The notes below the pieces were generated by a model. It saw nothing but the letters and a program-made list of their open reading frames with translations, did not search any database and was not told where the DNA came from. Shown piece after piece: positions 1-13,709 of a DNA stretch of 64,000 nucleotides. Source of the DNA: Syngnathus acus (lineage: Eukaryota; Chordata; Actinopteri; Syngnathiformes; Syngnathidae); the NCBI RefSeq assembly GCF_901709675.1, contig NC_051104.1, forward strand, positions 749,001 to 813,000, in the 5' to 3' direction. A program made the translations under genes and the position numbers. Numbering within the stretch: position 1 is the stretch's first letter; the number at the start of each line of letters is the position of its first letter.

Positions 1-3000
1 ACAGACTAAATCAACAATATTGAGACAATCGGAGCAGATCAAGACCAAGGCGACAGAGACCAAGAGCAAGGTGATGTGCGAGTCAAGACCAAGACCAAGC
101 TAGATCAAGAGCACCCAAGGTGACACAATTACCCATGTCTTCTATCTCCTGATAGATTATGACCATGTAAAATTCGATCACACCAAAAATGTCTTTAAAT
201 AATAGATTGTTTTGCTTATCCTTGGTTGATTACGTCCCCTTTTGGATCCCACCCTGTTCCGGTTGCACACAGCTGGTGGCGTTCTATTGACTTGTTATTT
301 TTTCATGAGGGGGAAGTGAGGCTGCTATCACTCCTTCTTAAATAATACAAACGTCAACAACCCAAAAATGGAACGCGTCTTCCATTTGAGCCTTGGATGG
401 CCGTCGTGCGCTGGAGCATGATGCGTGCTTCGAAAACTACCGGGGCCCCGGTGCCTCTCTGCACCGATCCCCATAAAAGTTGCAGCTGCCAGCTCAGGTG
501 GAAAAATGTAGCTGAGTAAAAGATGTATTCAATAAATAGCAGGGGCCAGCATGGGGCCTGGGGAAAGTGTGCATGAGACGGAGGTCTGGAGAGAGGAATA
601 TAATGGAGGACATGGTAGATGAGGCATGAGTGTACATTAAACAGCAGCGTTTGATGCCTGGGAGAGCAAGCGTACTGCTGGGAATACAACTCTTAACTAG
701 CATTGTCTGCTTTCAATTTTAAAGGGGAAGTTGCATGGGTGTGTTATTTTCTGCTTCTCTGATGGATCGGCTTAGAAGAATGGCTCCAAAATTAACCAGG
801 GATGGGCATGAGACGAATTTCCCTTGATCAGAAATGGGGAATCGATTGCAAGTTAGGAGTCCGTCCCACTTCCTGTTTTGTCAAGTAATGGTGTCAGTAT
901 CAGGTAGTACATTCAGCAGCCTCACAAAGTTAGGATGACGATGATGCAAGGTACAGACTGAGACAATATGAGCAAGGTCAAGGCAGATTTAGACTCAATG
1001 AGCATGGGAAAGATGGATCACTTATGGTTTCTGTTAGCTAGCGTAGAACTTTATTTTTAGCTTGTTAGCGCAGAGTGATTTAGCTGAGCTCTCCGTGCCA
1101 CCTTGCTCAGAATTGAGTGATTTTGGGCAACACGACATCAAAGAATGGCGACTCAAGTGCACATTATACTTGTTGTCATTAAAGCCCGCAGACAAAAGCC
1201 TAATCAGAAACGAAGCAGCCATGCAGCTCCGTTTTATTTGCATCCCTTTATCTCTGATATCATCAGCGGCCGATCATCAACTAAAAGTTAACAGCACAAA
1301 GCCTAAGCTCCTCGATCTCCCCGACACAACGCACCGCCATCATTTGCGGTGTTGTCCCCCCCCTTCCCTTCTTTTTTTTCCCATCTTGCCCCCGTGACGG
1401 ATTATCATTACCTTTTCTTGCAAATACCACGCTCATTACGTTAGCGTACAGCCTAAACATTAGCAGAGCGAGCCTATCTCTCTCCTGTGAAGAGAGGAGA
1501 AGAGCAATGGAGGCAGATTCTTTTTTTTTTTTTTCTCCAGCCTCAGCTTTCGAGCCCTGGCGCGCTCGGCTATTAACCACAATGAACGCGGGCTTTTGTT
1601 ATTAACATCTGTTCATCAGGGATCAGGCTCAGGCCTAATCACCCCTCACACCTTCTGTTTCTGCACAAGAAGAGAGGCAATCAAGGGCATCATTTGGCAG
1701 CTGGCAGGAACTACTAATGCTGTTCTCCTGCGCTACCACCCCCCCACTCCACCACTTCCTCCTGATCTTCCTTCACTCCTCATTCTAAAAAAAAAATGTC
1801 TCTCCCATCCGCTTATGGGATTCTTTTTTAAAAAAAAAAAAAAAAAAAGGAAACCAGTCACAGAGAAACAAGCGCGAAGCTTTGCAACGGTCCAAGTGGT
1901 CCGGCCCCCAACCCGCGGTAGCTCATCTTGATCTCTAATGTCCGTCCATCCCGGGCAGATGTTCACAGGTTCATATCGGCGAACCCCCGCTCCCTCACTT
2001 CCCATTCCATTCCCCTAAACAACATTCAGACTCCGTGCCAGGGGGAGGGTGGAGAAGAAGGAAAAAAAAAAACGGGCACAGGAAGAGGTCCAGGGGAAAA
2101 AAGATGACAGAGTCCATTGACGGACACTGAGCTGGGGATGATAACGAGATTGTCAGATTAGCAGTGGGAGATGGCGTGTCAAAAAAGAAAATCACAGTTT
2201 GGGATCCGCTGTGGGAGCAGAGGGAAAGTCTCTCTGAAGGTAATATGGCCGCTCAAGTATGTGACACACACACATCCCGAAAAAAGCCATTTTGGCTTTC
2301 TCCTCTGCCGCAGTGACTTCATTCTTTTGGCATCCGGCGCATATTTATGTGTGTGTTTTTTTCCCCCTACCGTGACGACATGCCAGACATGAAATTGTTC
2401 AATCCGCTACAGCACATTGTGTCTCCTTCTGTTAGCCCAAAAAGACGAAGACGCCCAATGAGAGGAGGGAAGGGGGCATCTGTGTTTGGCATGTTTGAAT
2501 TAGCATTAGAGTTGACTGAGGACAACGTGTTCTCGGAGATCACAAAGCACTCTCTGATGCTTAGCCCATTCTGGCTAAGTCACTTCGCATGTTAGAGATC
2601 TTTAGAAGACAACGTTTGCCAGGAGTCGGCTGCCAATTAGAGAAACTGCCGTGACTGATCTGGACAATCCTGCGACGAGAAGCGAGTAGTCCTCTCAATT
2701 TTTTGTTTTAAGATGATGTCTCACTGAGCGGCCAATGTTTGCGAACACAGCGAATTTGGGCTTTTTGTCTGAGTTGGTAAAAGGTCGCCAAAATGGCAGA
2801 CACTTTTTACAGTTGCATATCCTTGTCATCAGTGTTGCTTCTCACATCATTCGGGGGTCATAATTGCTATCATTTCAATGGACTTAAGTCACCATCCATC
2901 CGTAGCCAAGACAAATGACGGCCATATGCTTTAACGCACGTGTTTGCACTGGATGCGTTTGCCTGCCTGTTCCAGTGAGCTAATTGACTTAAGACTTTGG

Positions 3001-5472
3001 TGCGGAGACAGGGCTAAAAACAAGCTTTCGTACAACACTTAACCCACACACAAACACGGCCCCCCACCTCGTGCACTACTGCTAAGTGTGAGCAGGAGCT
3101 CTCTCTAATTAGCCTGTTTGCAGCCTTCCAGCATCACTTTTAATGAGCTATCCGCTCCTCAAGGTCATTTTCATTTCTCCGGCTTGTGTTTATGTGTTTG
3201 TGTGCATTTTTATTTTCTCCAGCCCTCCGTTTGTTTGTGCTTTTATTTACGCCAAATTGAAAAATGTCGACTCAGGCCGCATCCATCTGTTAAGTCAAGT
3301 CATTAAAAGAAGCTAGGCTAACCATTAGCCTACATGGTAAATATTGTGGTTGCAAAAAGCCTTTTTTTCCATTTTGCCACTCAGCTCAACTCGGTGTTGA
3401 CCACATGTAAGGATTTACGATGGTAAATATTGCAAAGGTTTAAAGTGCCGGTACGTTTGTACCTTAATTGAAGCTACATTTGTAACTGTGGTTATCTGTC
3501 TTCTCCAGAAAAGTCATTTGCCGGTATTTGTGAAAAAAGCAGCCACAAAGAAAAAGTAAGCAACATCTCACTTTGAATCCAAATACATTAGCAGATGCTA
3601 TTTGCGTGTCATTTTGAGACTTATTTGGAAAAAGGTCCCGCATGTCGTCTCCCCACTGTAATTCATATTCTCAAATGTTTCCTCCATTTGCTCCGCTTTT
3701 CCATTCCCAGCCGCGGGGGTCAAAGACGAAGCGCTCGCTTGACATTAGTCACCAATAGCTTTTTGGTCATGGCTCACGACGTCCACACTTTACCCCAAAC
3801 AGACAAGGGTCGTCAATTTGATTGTTTAAAAGTCATCGTACCCGCGCTGCGATTGACTCCATTTTCGTTCATTTCTTGACCTAACTACCCATTCAGCTTT
3901 CATATGTATTCAAGACCGCTCATTTCCCCGCCGCCTGTTCTTTTCTCTGTAATGGTGCATGGTCAACCATTACCTCCTTGATGGATCTTTTCACCTTGGC
4001 GTCACCTGGACTGAACCTATACCTAGAATCCCAATCCTCAGAACTGTTGCTAACGCTAAACCTCTGCATAAATATTCTACATGCTGGCCGAAGTTTATAC
4101 AGGTGGCGTGAGTTCTGGCATCCCTCAGAGGTGGCGCAAGTCGTCACACTCTGTATTTGAGAATAAGTATAGATACTTGCGTAAAAAAAACTGCAGACTC
4201 GGAAAGGTACTTAAATACAAAAGTAAAACATGAATTTGTAATAACAGCCATTTTGCTAAAAACGGCTTTCTGCTTTTATGCTATCAAAACATAGCATAAA
4301 AGCATGGGGGGCAGAAAGAAAGTGACGGATATATCTACGGAAAGTCACGCTAATGATTGAATACACGCAGATGTGCAGATAATGACAGAAGCATACGACT
4401 GACACACAAAGAGCACCACGATTGCGTGAGCTCGCAAAGAAAAGTAGACTGGGCCTGGATGGGTTAAATGGCTACGACCCCCCGGTGCTCCTGTGCTGTG
4501 AGCGATCGCTTCCGCTCTCCGGGGCTCCAGTGTGGGGCCCGGACTGGTGGCTGTTAGCTGGAGATGGATGAGCACTCATCCCGCTCTGAGCCAACATGTC
4601 TTCCACAGGCACAAACAACACGGAAAACCACAACATGGAACCAGGAGGGAAGGGAAGGGAACACGCCGGGCCAGACGGAACAATGACGTCAAATCCCACC
4701 AAAAAATAAAATAAAAAGTATGATCGGAATCTGGGCTGAACTGACATGTTGGTTAATGGACGGCGGGCGCCACACAACAGCTGCTTGGACTCACTAACAA
4801 AAGAAATTGCTTCCATGAAAGTTTGCATGTGCAGCCGAGGTTGGTGGGAAAAAACAGTCATCGACATCATTTCTGCCGTGGGACAAACGCTCAAACACGG
4901 AAATAAAAAATTCAAACAAAAATAAAAAATACAGTGCTATCTGTTGACATTTTCGGCATGCATTTTTGAGGCGGGGCATTTTTAAATGTTATTTGAATTG
5001 ATGAAAAACAAAAACATTGGGAAACACTGTTGGTCTGTGCTCCAACAAAGTCATTTCAAAAATGTTTTGAACCTATTCGAGGCACAAATACCAAACCTTA
5101 AAAACAGTTAGCACTCAATAAAAATAATCCCTGTCATTGTTCACTCTTTGTTGGGTAGACAACATCAAAGTTGTTGGTTTCTCAAGAAGTCGACTATTTT
5201 CAACAAGTGACTCAATGCGTAACATTAAATTTGTAGTCGTGATTCACAGCTGCTAAAGAAGGAAGCTAGGATGAATCTAGTCTTCCTTGATTTGTATTAA
5301 AATGATTTTATAGACATATGGAACGTATCTTTGTGACCGTACAGTAACCGTTGCTAGATATGCCTCGCCCCCTGTTCACTTGAGCATCCTGTCCCGCCAT
5401 CCCCTTTTGCAGTGTCCAGAACAATGTAGCCAAGGTGAAGCTCTCCCAGCAGGTTCAAACAGGTTCCAGACC
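1..5472. other. intergenic, no gene seen
   Basis: I see no gene here. Every open frame is short and lacks recognisable domains or splice context. Positions about 30-120 form a degenerate purine-rich repeat built from GACCAAG-like units. Short homopolymer tracts occur near 1521-1535 (T) and 1830-1848 (A). The AT-rich words around 3105-3120 (CTAATTAGC) are homeodomain-type sites but too common to call regulatory on their own. Confidence 0.7.
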
Positions 5473-5532
5473 AGAGGCACCTCGGGAGGCACCTCGGAAG
5501 GCACCTCGGGAGGCACCTCGGAAGGCACCTCG
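5473..5532. repeat. 12-bp minisatellite, five units
   Basis: Five consecutive 12-bp units of the form GRAGGCACCTCG are visible. The second base of the unit alternates between G and A, so the array may have grown as a 24-bp higher-order unit. The length is a multiple of three, so frames stay open through it on both strands and produce Pro-Glu-Val or Ala-Pro-Arg repeats. I see no sign that this is translated. Confidence 0.9.
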
Positions 5533-8500
5533 AGAACGATCGGATGACTGCTGCCAACAGGCCTGGTCAAAGTTTGACCCGCACTTAAAAGCAGGCCTGT
5601 TCCACACTGTTGCTGCTCTCCCTGGGCTAAAAAAACACCAAGCCAAAGTGCGCGCCACGTTTTCAAGTCGAGGTGTCGGATGCACCTGATGACGCTGACC
5701 CCAAGTTGAGTAAACACACAAATTAGCGCCTGGTTGCTTTTTTGGCTCTTTGAAATCACGCCGCTCGCTCTCAGATGATCTTCGTGTGAGGCCAAAATGT
5801 CTTGAAAACGAGTGTATTGTTTTCCCAACCATTTATAGTTTTATCCTTTTTGGAAATTTTAAAGACTAGTTCAAAGGAGAGTGGAGTCGCTGAACATCTT
5901 AACAGCCATCGCTGGTCTCCAGCTGTTAAGCCGGACCCTCTGGCCCAGTGACTGATGATCCAAACTTGACCCTTTCTCTCGGCTAAAGGGAGCTACGTGG
6001 AAAACATGGTCTCAGAGTGACGGCAGTTTCACAGCCCCGGAAAACCATCCGCAGACACACTGAGCCGGCAGGCTGACAAATAAGTACCAACGTGCTTTTT
6101 TTGCAATCTGAGGTACTCTAAGTGTACCGTGTAAGTGTACGGTTTATGTCGGACACACAACATATGTCGTGAATCCTTTTTCTCTTCCCTTCTGATGACA
6201 AAACCATGTCTGAGGGGGATTGGAGGGACGGGAGGGCGTGTGGAGGCATGCACAACCTGGTGGGGGGGTATGTGAGGAACCGTAAACACCCACCAGGACT
6301 TCTGCTTCAAAGTGATGAACGGCAAAAAGAAAAGCAGCGCCGGTTGTCTGCTGCTAGATGACAACGGCAACCAGAAAAAGAACATTTGACCACCTGCTTG
6401 TACATCATTTTCTCATTGCGCCACTCAAGCGCGACCATCGTCCATCCCCCGCCCCCCCACCACTGCAACGTACACACAACATACATGGCAGGTTGGATGG
6501 ACCCCATCCCCGTGTCACACTGAGCTTTGTGAGCCTCCTCCTCCTTTTGTGGCCACCGGGTCAAGATCACCGTTTGATACCACCATGGCCTCCAGACTCA
6601 TGGAGGAGGAAAACGAAGCATGCTGGACTGAGATCAGACCACATACTACATCCCCGTAATCAGTTCAGTGATATGGATGGACAGGAAAAAAAAATGACTT
6701 GGTTGGAATTTACCTCCAGATGCTATTTAGAGTTGATTTAGATTGGAGGATATTGAAAATCAAATATCTACCCCCTTCTCACACACAAATTGCCTCTTTT
6801 TGCTCCATTACAATCAAAGTTGCCCAATTGCCTTCTTTTGCTGTAGTTTCAACCAAGTTTTTTTTTTAAATCACAATTTTTCCCTTTTATTTTGGGATGG
6901 ATTTTTTTTAACATGCGGAAAGTTAAATACTGTTGTTAGATGTGCACTTAATGAGGTGTCCAGTGAGTGTCTCTCTGTGGAGGCTCCATATGGTGGACGC
7001 CCAATTTATTTGATGCCATATGATATGTATACAGTAATCCTGTTGGACTCGGCAGGCTGTTGTCGCCGGTCGTTAGCCACCGATTTATCCTTGTATGGCT
7101 ACTATACATGGGAGCCCCGCAAAAAGAAGAAAAAAATAAACGCCAGAGTGCCACCACTCTTAAGCCGGCGTCCGTAAATTGCGGAGACGTAGTGTCGCCA
7201 GATCGCGGCCATATGGCCGTGCTAGGACACGGCGCCTTGTAATGCTTGCCGTAAAGATGCCAAGACATGCTTAAATATTTATGTAGACGAATGGAGTCAT
7301 AAATAAATGGTTAAATGAATGATGGCCCCGGTCGACTCGACGGCAATAGATACGTCATGTTTTATTCAGGGCCCCCTCGACCGCAAAGAAAGCGTGCTTA
7401 TTTCCTCAGAAATCTTTTAATACGCCGGCTATCTTTATATTCGGTGTTAGTATATTAGTGCTCCTCTATCTAACAAAGCCATTTCCTCCCTTTAAAGACA
7501 CATGAAAGTGGCCCTGTGTGCGTCCCCCGTGGGGCTATTGTGTGTCTGTGGGATCTCCTGCTGGGCGAGAGCAGATTGCTGCTTTGGCACGCCCTCTGCA
7601 GGCCAACACTGGAAGTGACAGTTGGGACAGGGGGGGCGAAAAGTACCCTTTGAGAGCTTTTTAGAAAAGCAGGCTGGTTGCACTAGTGCAGCAAATAGAT
7701 AAAAATGATGTCTGCCATTTTCCATCAAGCTCATGAGATTTTCCTTCGAGGACCACTTCACAGTCTCCCGCAAAAAATAAAATAGTCCGTCATTTATTGC
7801 CAGTTGATTTCTGCCAGCTAGTCATGATACAATTATGAAAAGGCTAACAGCAATGACACATTTTGAAAACATGTGACCTATTATGAGTGAGAAAATTATA
7901 AAAAAAAATCCCCCTCAGCATTTTGTACCTCAAAGCCATTTGGTTTTTCAGCTGGCTAAAACGACAAGAACAATTTTTGCCAAACTGTTATGGAAACATT
8001 TTTATGATTACCACATTGAAAAATGTGTGGGTTTTACTGACAAAATGAACATGGATCTAATAATTAATTAAAAAATAACCTTGACCATAAAAACTTTGAA
8101 TAATTTAAAAGTTCTATAATAATAATAATAATAATAATAATAACTGCTTCAAATAGGCGATCTCAATAGCAATAGTATACTATTTTTTTGCCCACTAAAT
8201 TATTCAATTCCTGAATAATTCATGGATCTTAATGACAAAATGAATTTATCATCTCTCTATGAATTTGGTGCGCATCCAAATTAGGGTTGCTCAGCCTTAG
8301 AGCAGGTCTGCTCTCTCGTTAGATTATTTACAATTATTCTTGACCTCAAATGAGCAATAAAAATCAATTTATTCCCAAATTCAGTGCAGAAATGTCAGTT
8401 AATGTGTCAATTGATAAAACATATTCCCCCTTATGTCCTCTTTGACCTGATGTGAACTTTAGCTTTCATCACACTAGCAGTTAGCAGCTGCCTCTTAATT

Positions 8501-9640
8501 GTTCAGTATTTCAACTTCTATTTGTGCTCTCTGTCTCAGTGTGCAAATTCAACTTTATGTGCGTTTTGGTGTTTGCAAATGACTCCCCGAGGGATCGAAG
8601 CTAGCTTTTTTATTGAGCGGAATTAAACAAATGCAAAGAGGCAGTCTCGCCATCAGAGCAAATACATTATATTTTAAGGGGGGGAGGGATAAGACTAAAA
8701 AGTAACCAGCAGTAGTTTGGTGCACAACAAAAAAAACAGCAAAAAACAAAGTGATGTTTCTTTTTTGGGGTTGGGGAAGCTCATTTTGGGGAGGGGGTGG
8801 GTGTTTGTATTTGCGGGTGTGCGGGTGGAGGCTTTGAAGCCGGTGCCTTGCCCCGTGCGTCTTCATATTGGAGCAGCTGAGGCCCTGGACTGCAACTCGC
8901 CCCAGCGCCGAAGCTCAGACACCAGCTGCATTCATCGTCACAAACCTCTAGCGGGCCTTTTGAAGTCCGGCCCACCCCCCTGGCCACCTCCGCACTGCAC
9001 ATCCGCAGACTATCTTCAGTTAAATTTGCAAAAAAAACTCACTCCTATTTATTTACATGTATTTTCTTTTCTGAAAGGAAAGGGAAAAAGTTGTTTGATA
9101 TCCGCCGACAAGAAAAACAACAAGCTGCTCTGCTTCGGGCACTCTGGGGTGTCTGACTGATTGACTGCATGGGCAAAGTTCCCAGGGTCCGTCTTTGTGT
9201 CCGACTGCTTTTCAAACAGCCCCAGGCTTGAGAGAGTTTTGCCTCTGGGTGAAAAATGATAAATTAGAATTACATTTTCCCAAATCAGTGTGTCTCAAAG
9301 TGAGCGAAATAAGACGAGGCTGTTCTTTACATCACGCGGGAATTAAATCAAATCAAAGCATTTGTTCTTTATGGGTGGAATCCGGGATGATATTAATAGG
9401 CAAAGTTAAAAAATAAAAATAAAAAAAAGGGCCTGCCGCTGCTGCGCCTTGGCAACTGACAGTAGACTTTTTGAATTTGATTTGCTCGCCCGTTGACATG
9501 TTTACATATTAGCAACAAGAAGCTGCAACACAAGTGAGCAGATTTGTCATTGTTATCTGAGAATTAATCATACGCTTGAATTCTATGGAAATCCGTTCAC
9601 TTACGTAAATGTCAAGTAGCTACACTCACTAGCTAAACTC
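5533..9640. other. intergenic, no gene seen
   Basis: No supportable gene. The stretch holds a short (TAA)n microsatellite, listed separately, and otherwise unique, moderately AT-rich sequence. The G-rich strand around 8768-8825 has several runs of three or more G and could form quadruplex structure, but the spacing is irregular. Confidence 0.65.
8115..8143. repeat. (TAA)n microsatellite
   Basis: About nine uninterrupted TAA/ATA trinucleotide units lie in an AT-rich setting. No gene is nearby. Confidence 0.95.
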
Positions 9641-9700
9641 CATCCATCCATTCATCCATCCATCTTCTATTATGATACTTATCCTGCTTCCCCATACATG
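9641..9700 (-). mobile_element. 3' tail fragment of a SINE/RTE-type retroelement
   Basis: Read on the minus strand, this segment resembles the 3' end of the abundant fish tRNA-SINE/RTE family: a GGATAAG-like word, then AGAAGATGG, then (ATGG)n. Only the tail is recognisable, so it is a 5'-truncated copy. The same family is present nearly full length at 46716-47084. The sequence to the right (9720-9960) is CpG-rich and not clearly part of the element. Confidence 0.5.
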
Positions 9701-12700
9701 TCTCAAGACAACGTCATGAATATCTACGCTGTAGACGGATGACACCGGCGTCGGCGTCGCGGCTCGCTTCACGAGCATTGTTAGCCTTAAAGCCCTTGCG
9801 CAAGCAAGCCGACGCATGCTTAATGGTGTTGTGATGGCAAATGCGAGTGCGGCAAAGGTTACGTGTTTGACGGATACCCATGCCGCCGCGCCCCGATTGG
9901 TCGCGGGGCAACACTGCTGACTGATGCGGCTCTTCACCGTCGCGCGGGCGCCTTGATGGACGAGGCTTAGCGCCAAATAACAAGTCGGCTAAGCAGGTGA
10001 AATATCTGCTGTTGCGTAAAGGTTATCGCAATATAACTTGCGCGCCCTTTTAAGATGTAAAAAACAGGCAGCTGTAGGGGAAGGTGAATCAGAGTCGTAG
10101 TTATTACCAGGCTCAAGCCGTTAGCTTGTGAGCTAGCTGATGCTAGCGCCTCTCGTCACAACTTGGAAGCCTCATTTGATATACTTAGTGATTTATTTTC
10201 AGTTGTAAAAATAAATATGAAATATGAAAATATGAAAATATTGATATATGTATATATGAAAAAAAAATATATACATATATATATGTATAAATATATATGT
10301 AAATATATGTGAATTGTTTTGCTCTGTAAAACAATGAAACCTTTGACTAACGGCTTCAGTGACTGACTTATAATCACGTGATAATATCTATTGACCGCCA
10401 TGGATTTGCTATTAGAGGACTGGTTTAACCCAGATTGATAGCGGCGGATCTGTCAAGTCCAAGGCCATAGAGAGATCATTGACAAGCGGCAATGACCCGT
10501 CTTAACGTGCCCCCGAGGTCCCCTTCAAAGACCGATCAATATGTGACCTCCACTGCTATTATTTAGTGGCAATAGCATTGAAATGCCCATTTGGAACATT
10601 GATGTACAGTATCTGTCTGGCAGTCAAAGGGCTATTTTGCCCTTAACCTTGAACCGATGGCCTTTACGCACTTGAATTATGGTAGGCAAGACGATTACAG
10701 TGTCTCGGCCAAAGCATTTGGAACACAAACTACAATCCAATACAAAAGCTGTTCTGGAAATTCTGGAGTGCACAAAGATAACATTGCCAATGTCCCAAAA
10801 TAACATTTAACATTATTATCCGTGATTTTTTAAATTCACTATTTTAGTCCATCACTGCATGTTTGTTTTTCTTAGTCTTTTGGTAAATAATTGAGTTCAA
10901 CTGTATTGTTGGATCTCATTAGATCGTGCAGGTGTGTTGGTGGCAATCCATGCTCAAACAACCAGATTTGTGTGTGTGTGCGTGCACCGGAGGTACAGCC
11001 GAGTGGGGGTGGGGTTACCCCATTACAGAGGAACTGGAGGGACAGAGTATCCCTCAATGAGTGACCTTTATTACGAGGCAAGCCAGTGGGTCATTGAGTG
11101 TGACACATATGTATTGGTCTGATTAGGGCGGTGGCCTAACCAAGGTCCGCAGGTGTCCAGCAGCATGACATCGGACTCGCTTCTCAACTCCCTCTTTCTC
11201 CTCTCTCGAATTATGAGCAGATGACTGGCCATGTGACCTTTTTAGTCAAAGGAAAAAAATTACTTTACGTGTCAAGCGGGCAAAGGAATAGTGAGGTCTG
11301 GTGAGCACGCAACTGGCTGTGAGTATGAATAGCATGGAGTTTGAAATTTTGAGAAAACTTTTAATATACGGTTATACGGTCAATATGGTAAAGAGATATA
11401 ATGTATGTTTATAATACGGAGTAACTATTTTGGTCCACGTCAATAATAGCTTAACCTCCGTGGCCTCCGCAGACCGAGAGCTGCTTTTAAAAGAAATGTA
11501 GGATTTTGCCTGTCGGTCAAGACAATGCACATGGACAGGTGATGCGGGTGAGTAATCCATTAGAAGGATAGTGGAACCCTTGCTCAGCAGAGCACAGTTT
11601 GAGTGAGCCCAGCATGACCCTGGTGTGCTCCCGTAGCCAGGGTCTTGTCAAAGCCGAGAGGCGGCATGATGGAGAGCCCTCGCCGCGCCGCGCCGGACCC
11701 CAACCCTCGCTCGCGTACGCGGCCATTCGGGCCAAGCCCGTGGGCGCCCGACGCTCACAATGCAATCCAGATGTATTTCCGCCGCTGTGCGTACGGGGAC
11801 GCTCGGTGAGCCCGTTCTTTGCGCTGACAAAGGCTCGATACAGATGAAGACATTTCCCGCTAGTTTCCTGTCTGTTTGTCTCACGGGCCTCAGGATATTT
11901 CCATTATCGGAAGGGAAAATTCACTGGAATCCCTCAACCTTGTCAGCCAATGGCATGCGGTCCCAGTGGACGCCGGGTTTTAACTCAGAGGGACATTAGT
12001 GAAAAGGCAACCTGCAAAAATATCACAACTGCACCAGATAATGGCTGAGAGACCCAAGGCAGGATTTCTTTTCCTCATACATCTTTGCCGGTGACATTCA
12101 CAGTGTTCTCTCTGGCTAAATGTAAACATTAAAACCGAGAGCCTATTTGGAGCGCATGCTTACTAAACCAAAACTCTTATCACTGTGATTCATTGATATT
12201 TTTGTTTTACGATTTCTACCATGTCATCATTCATTCATATTTGTACAGCTGCATTTTGACAGTGGCATAAGTTAAGCAGACCTCATCAAAATACCATTAC
12301 CGGTAATTGGAACTCTGTGTGTCTGGCTGCCCTCTAGGTGTTAAAGGCTGTCAAAATGAGTTACGTAAAGGACATCATGACAGTAGATGACAGTGCTGGT
12401 GTGAGCGTGTTTGTGTGTGAAAGGTCGGTCGCTTGGACAGTTCGCGACCCAGCGGGGACTATCGGCGCTCCGGCCGGGTAGGTAATGATATCAGATACTG
12501 CGCTACACAACAACAGGTGCCTTGGCAATGCCACCTTCTACCTCCTCGCTGTGTCAATGACATCAGCGCCGACCTGCCGGTTAATTATAGCTCACTCGTT
12601 CTTTTTCTCCTTGCTAATCAAATGTGAGGCATGTTTTTTGTTTTTTTAGTTCCTAAGACAAAGGTGCAAATCTGCTGCAACTGCTATGTTGATATTCTAA

Positions 12701-13388
12701 CCTGTACATCTTTATTGATTTTTTTTTGTGAGTCACAGAATGATGAATTTTATTGTGATCATTATGATCTGAATGTAGATATAAAAATAAAACAAAAGCC
12801 CATCTTGGCCAGAGCTTTGCGATGCTTTATTAGCATGTATCACAAAAATAAAGTGAAATACGTATATATTGTGTTGCCCCGTCCCTCACATGCTCCAGAA
12901 GCCTTGTGACTTATTTGGTGGAAGAGGCTCAGCTCCAAAGTGAAGATTGGGAGCAGATTTAGGCACAAGCATTTGGATGACCATATGGAACTCTTTGTGG
13001 CGCCAAGAGACCATGCGGCTCGGAAACCCGATCACCATCTCCCCGGTGACAGCTGGAGCCTTTACACCATCAGAACATTTGTAGACTTCTAATTTGTCAT
13101 AACCAACCTCCTGTGGTAAAGAAATATGCTTTGAGAATTAAGTAAACAAAGTTTTCTGAGCCACTGAAAGCAATTGCCAAAAGGGACAGGAATGGGACGC
13201 AGGGGAAGGGTGTTTGTGGGTTTCTGCTGATGTTATCCCCGCCGAACCAGCAACCTTGCTCAATATTGGACTGACCGATGTACAAAGACAGTCCGACGAC
13301 TCATACGGACATTTTGGCCTAATTTCCACCCTTCCGATCAAAGACAATTACTACTCAACTGCCGGATATCTTGGAAAGATTACTCCCA
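9701..13388. other. intergenic, no gene seen
   Basis: No gene is supported. A CpG-rich patch at about 9720-9970 and another at about 11640-11830 contain open frames on both strands with no domain signature. An AT-rich satellite-like patch at 10211-10311 is listed separately. Confidence 0.65.
10211..10311. repeat. AT-rich imperfect (AT)n tract with self-complementary arms
   Basis: The tract alternates TATATG and CATATA words around a run of A (about 10259-10267). The flanks 10244-10258 and 10268-10282 can pair with each other. This is simple-sequence DNA with hairpin potential and no coding content. Confidence 0.8.
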
Positions 13389-13401
13389 AACAATTATCTT
13401 G

Positions 13402-13673
13402 CCCCCTTTTTGTTTTCTTTTGTTCAGACAAATTATGTAGGTCTTACCTGAAATCTTTTTTCCGACAGTTTCGGCCCTCTCGGTACGCAGTTAGTCGTTA
13501 GTAACAGCTGAAAAAGACGTGTCACACACCATCATGTGACACTCCCTGACGAAGGTGGAAGTTGCCGCCGAAACTGTTGGAAAAAGGTTTTAAGGTAAGA
13601 CCTACATAATTTGTCTGAACAAAAGAAAACAAAAAGGCTATTAGTACTGGTGGAGACATAATGAACACAATCC
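13402..13673. mobile_element. hairpin-shaped element with 43-bp inverted arms and 13-bp target duplication
   Basis: The arms at 13406-13448 and 13594-13636 are exact reverse complements over 43 bp. A second, imperfect inverted pair lies inside (about 13461-13475 against 13567-13582, CCGACAGTTTCGG-like). The element is bracketed by the direct repeat AACAATTATCTTG at 13389-13401 and 13674-13686, which fits a target-site duplication of retrotransposon-like length. The interior word CTGACGA, then a GGTGG...CCGCC stem, then GAAAC resembles a hammerhead ribozyme core, a feature known from Penelope-like retroelements. There is no coding capacity, so it would be a non-autonomous derivative. Family assignment is inference. 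Confidence 0.6.
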
Positions 13674-13709
13674 AACAATTATCTTGTCAGTAGAAAATAA
13701 ATAAGCTAG

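Noticed and set aside
13546-13600. Functional hammerhead ribozyme
   Set aside because: The core words are present, but an extra A separates the core from stem II and I could not place a convincing stem III and cleavage site. I kept it only as a resemblance.
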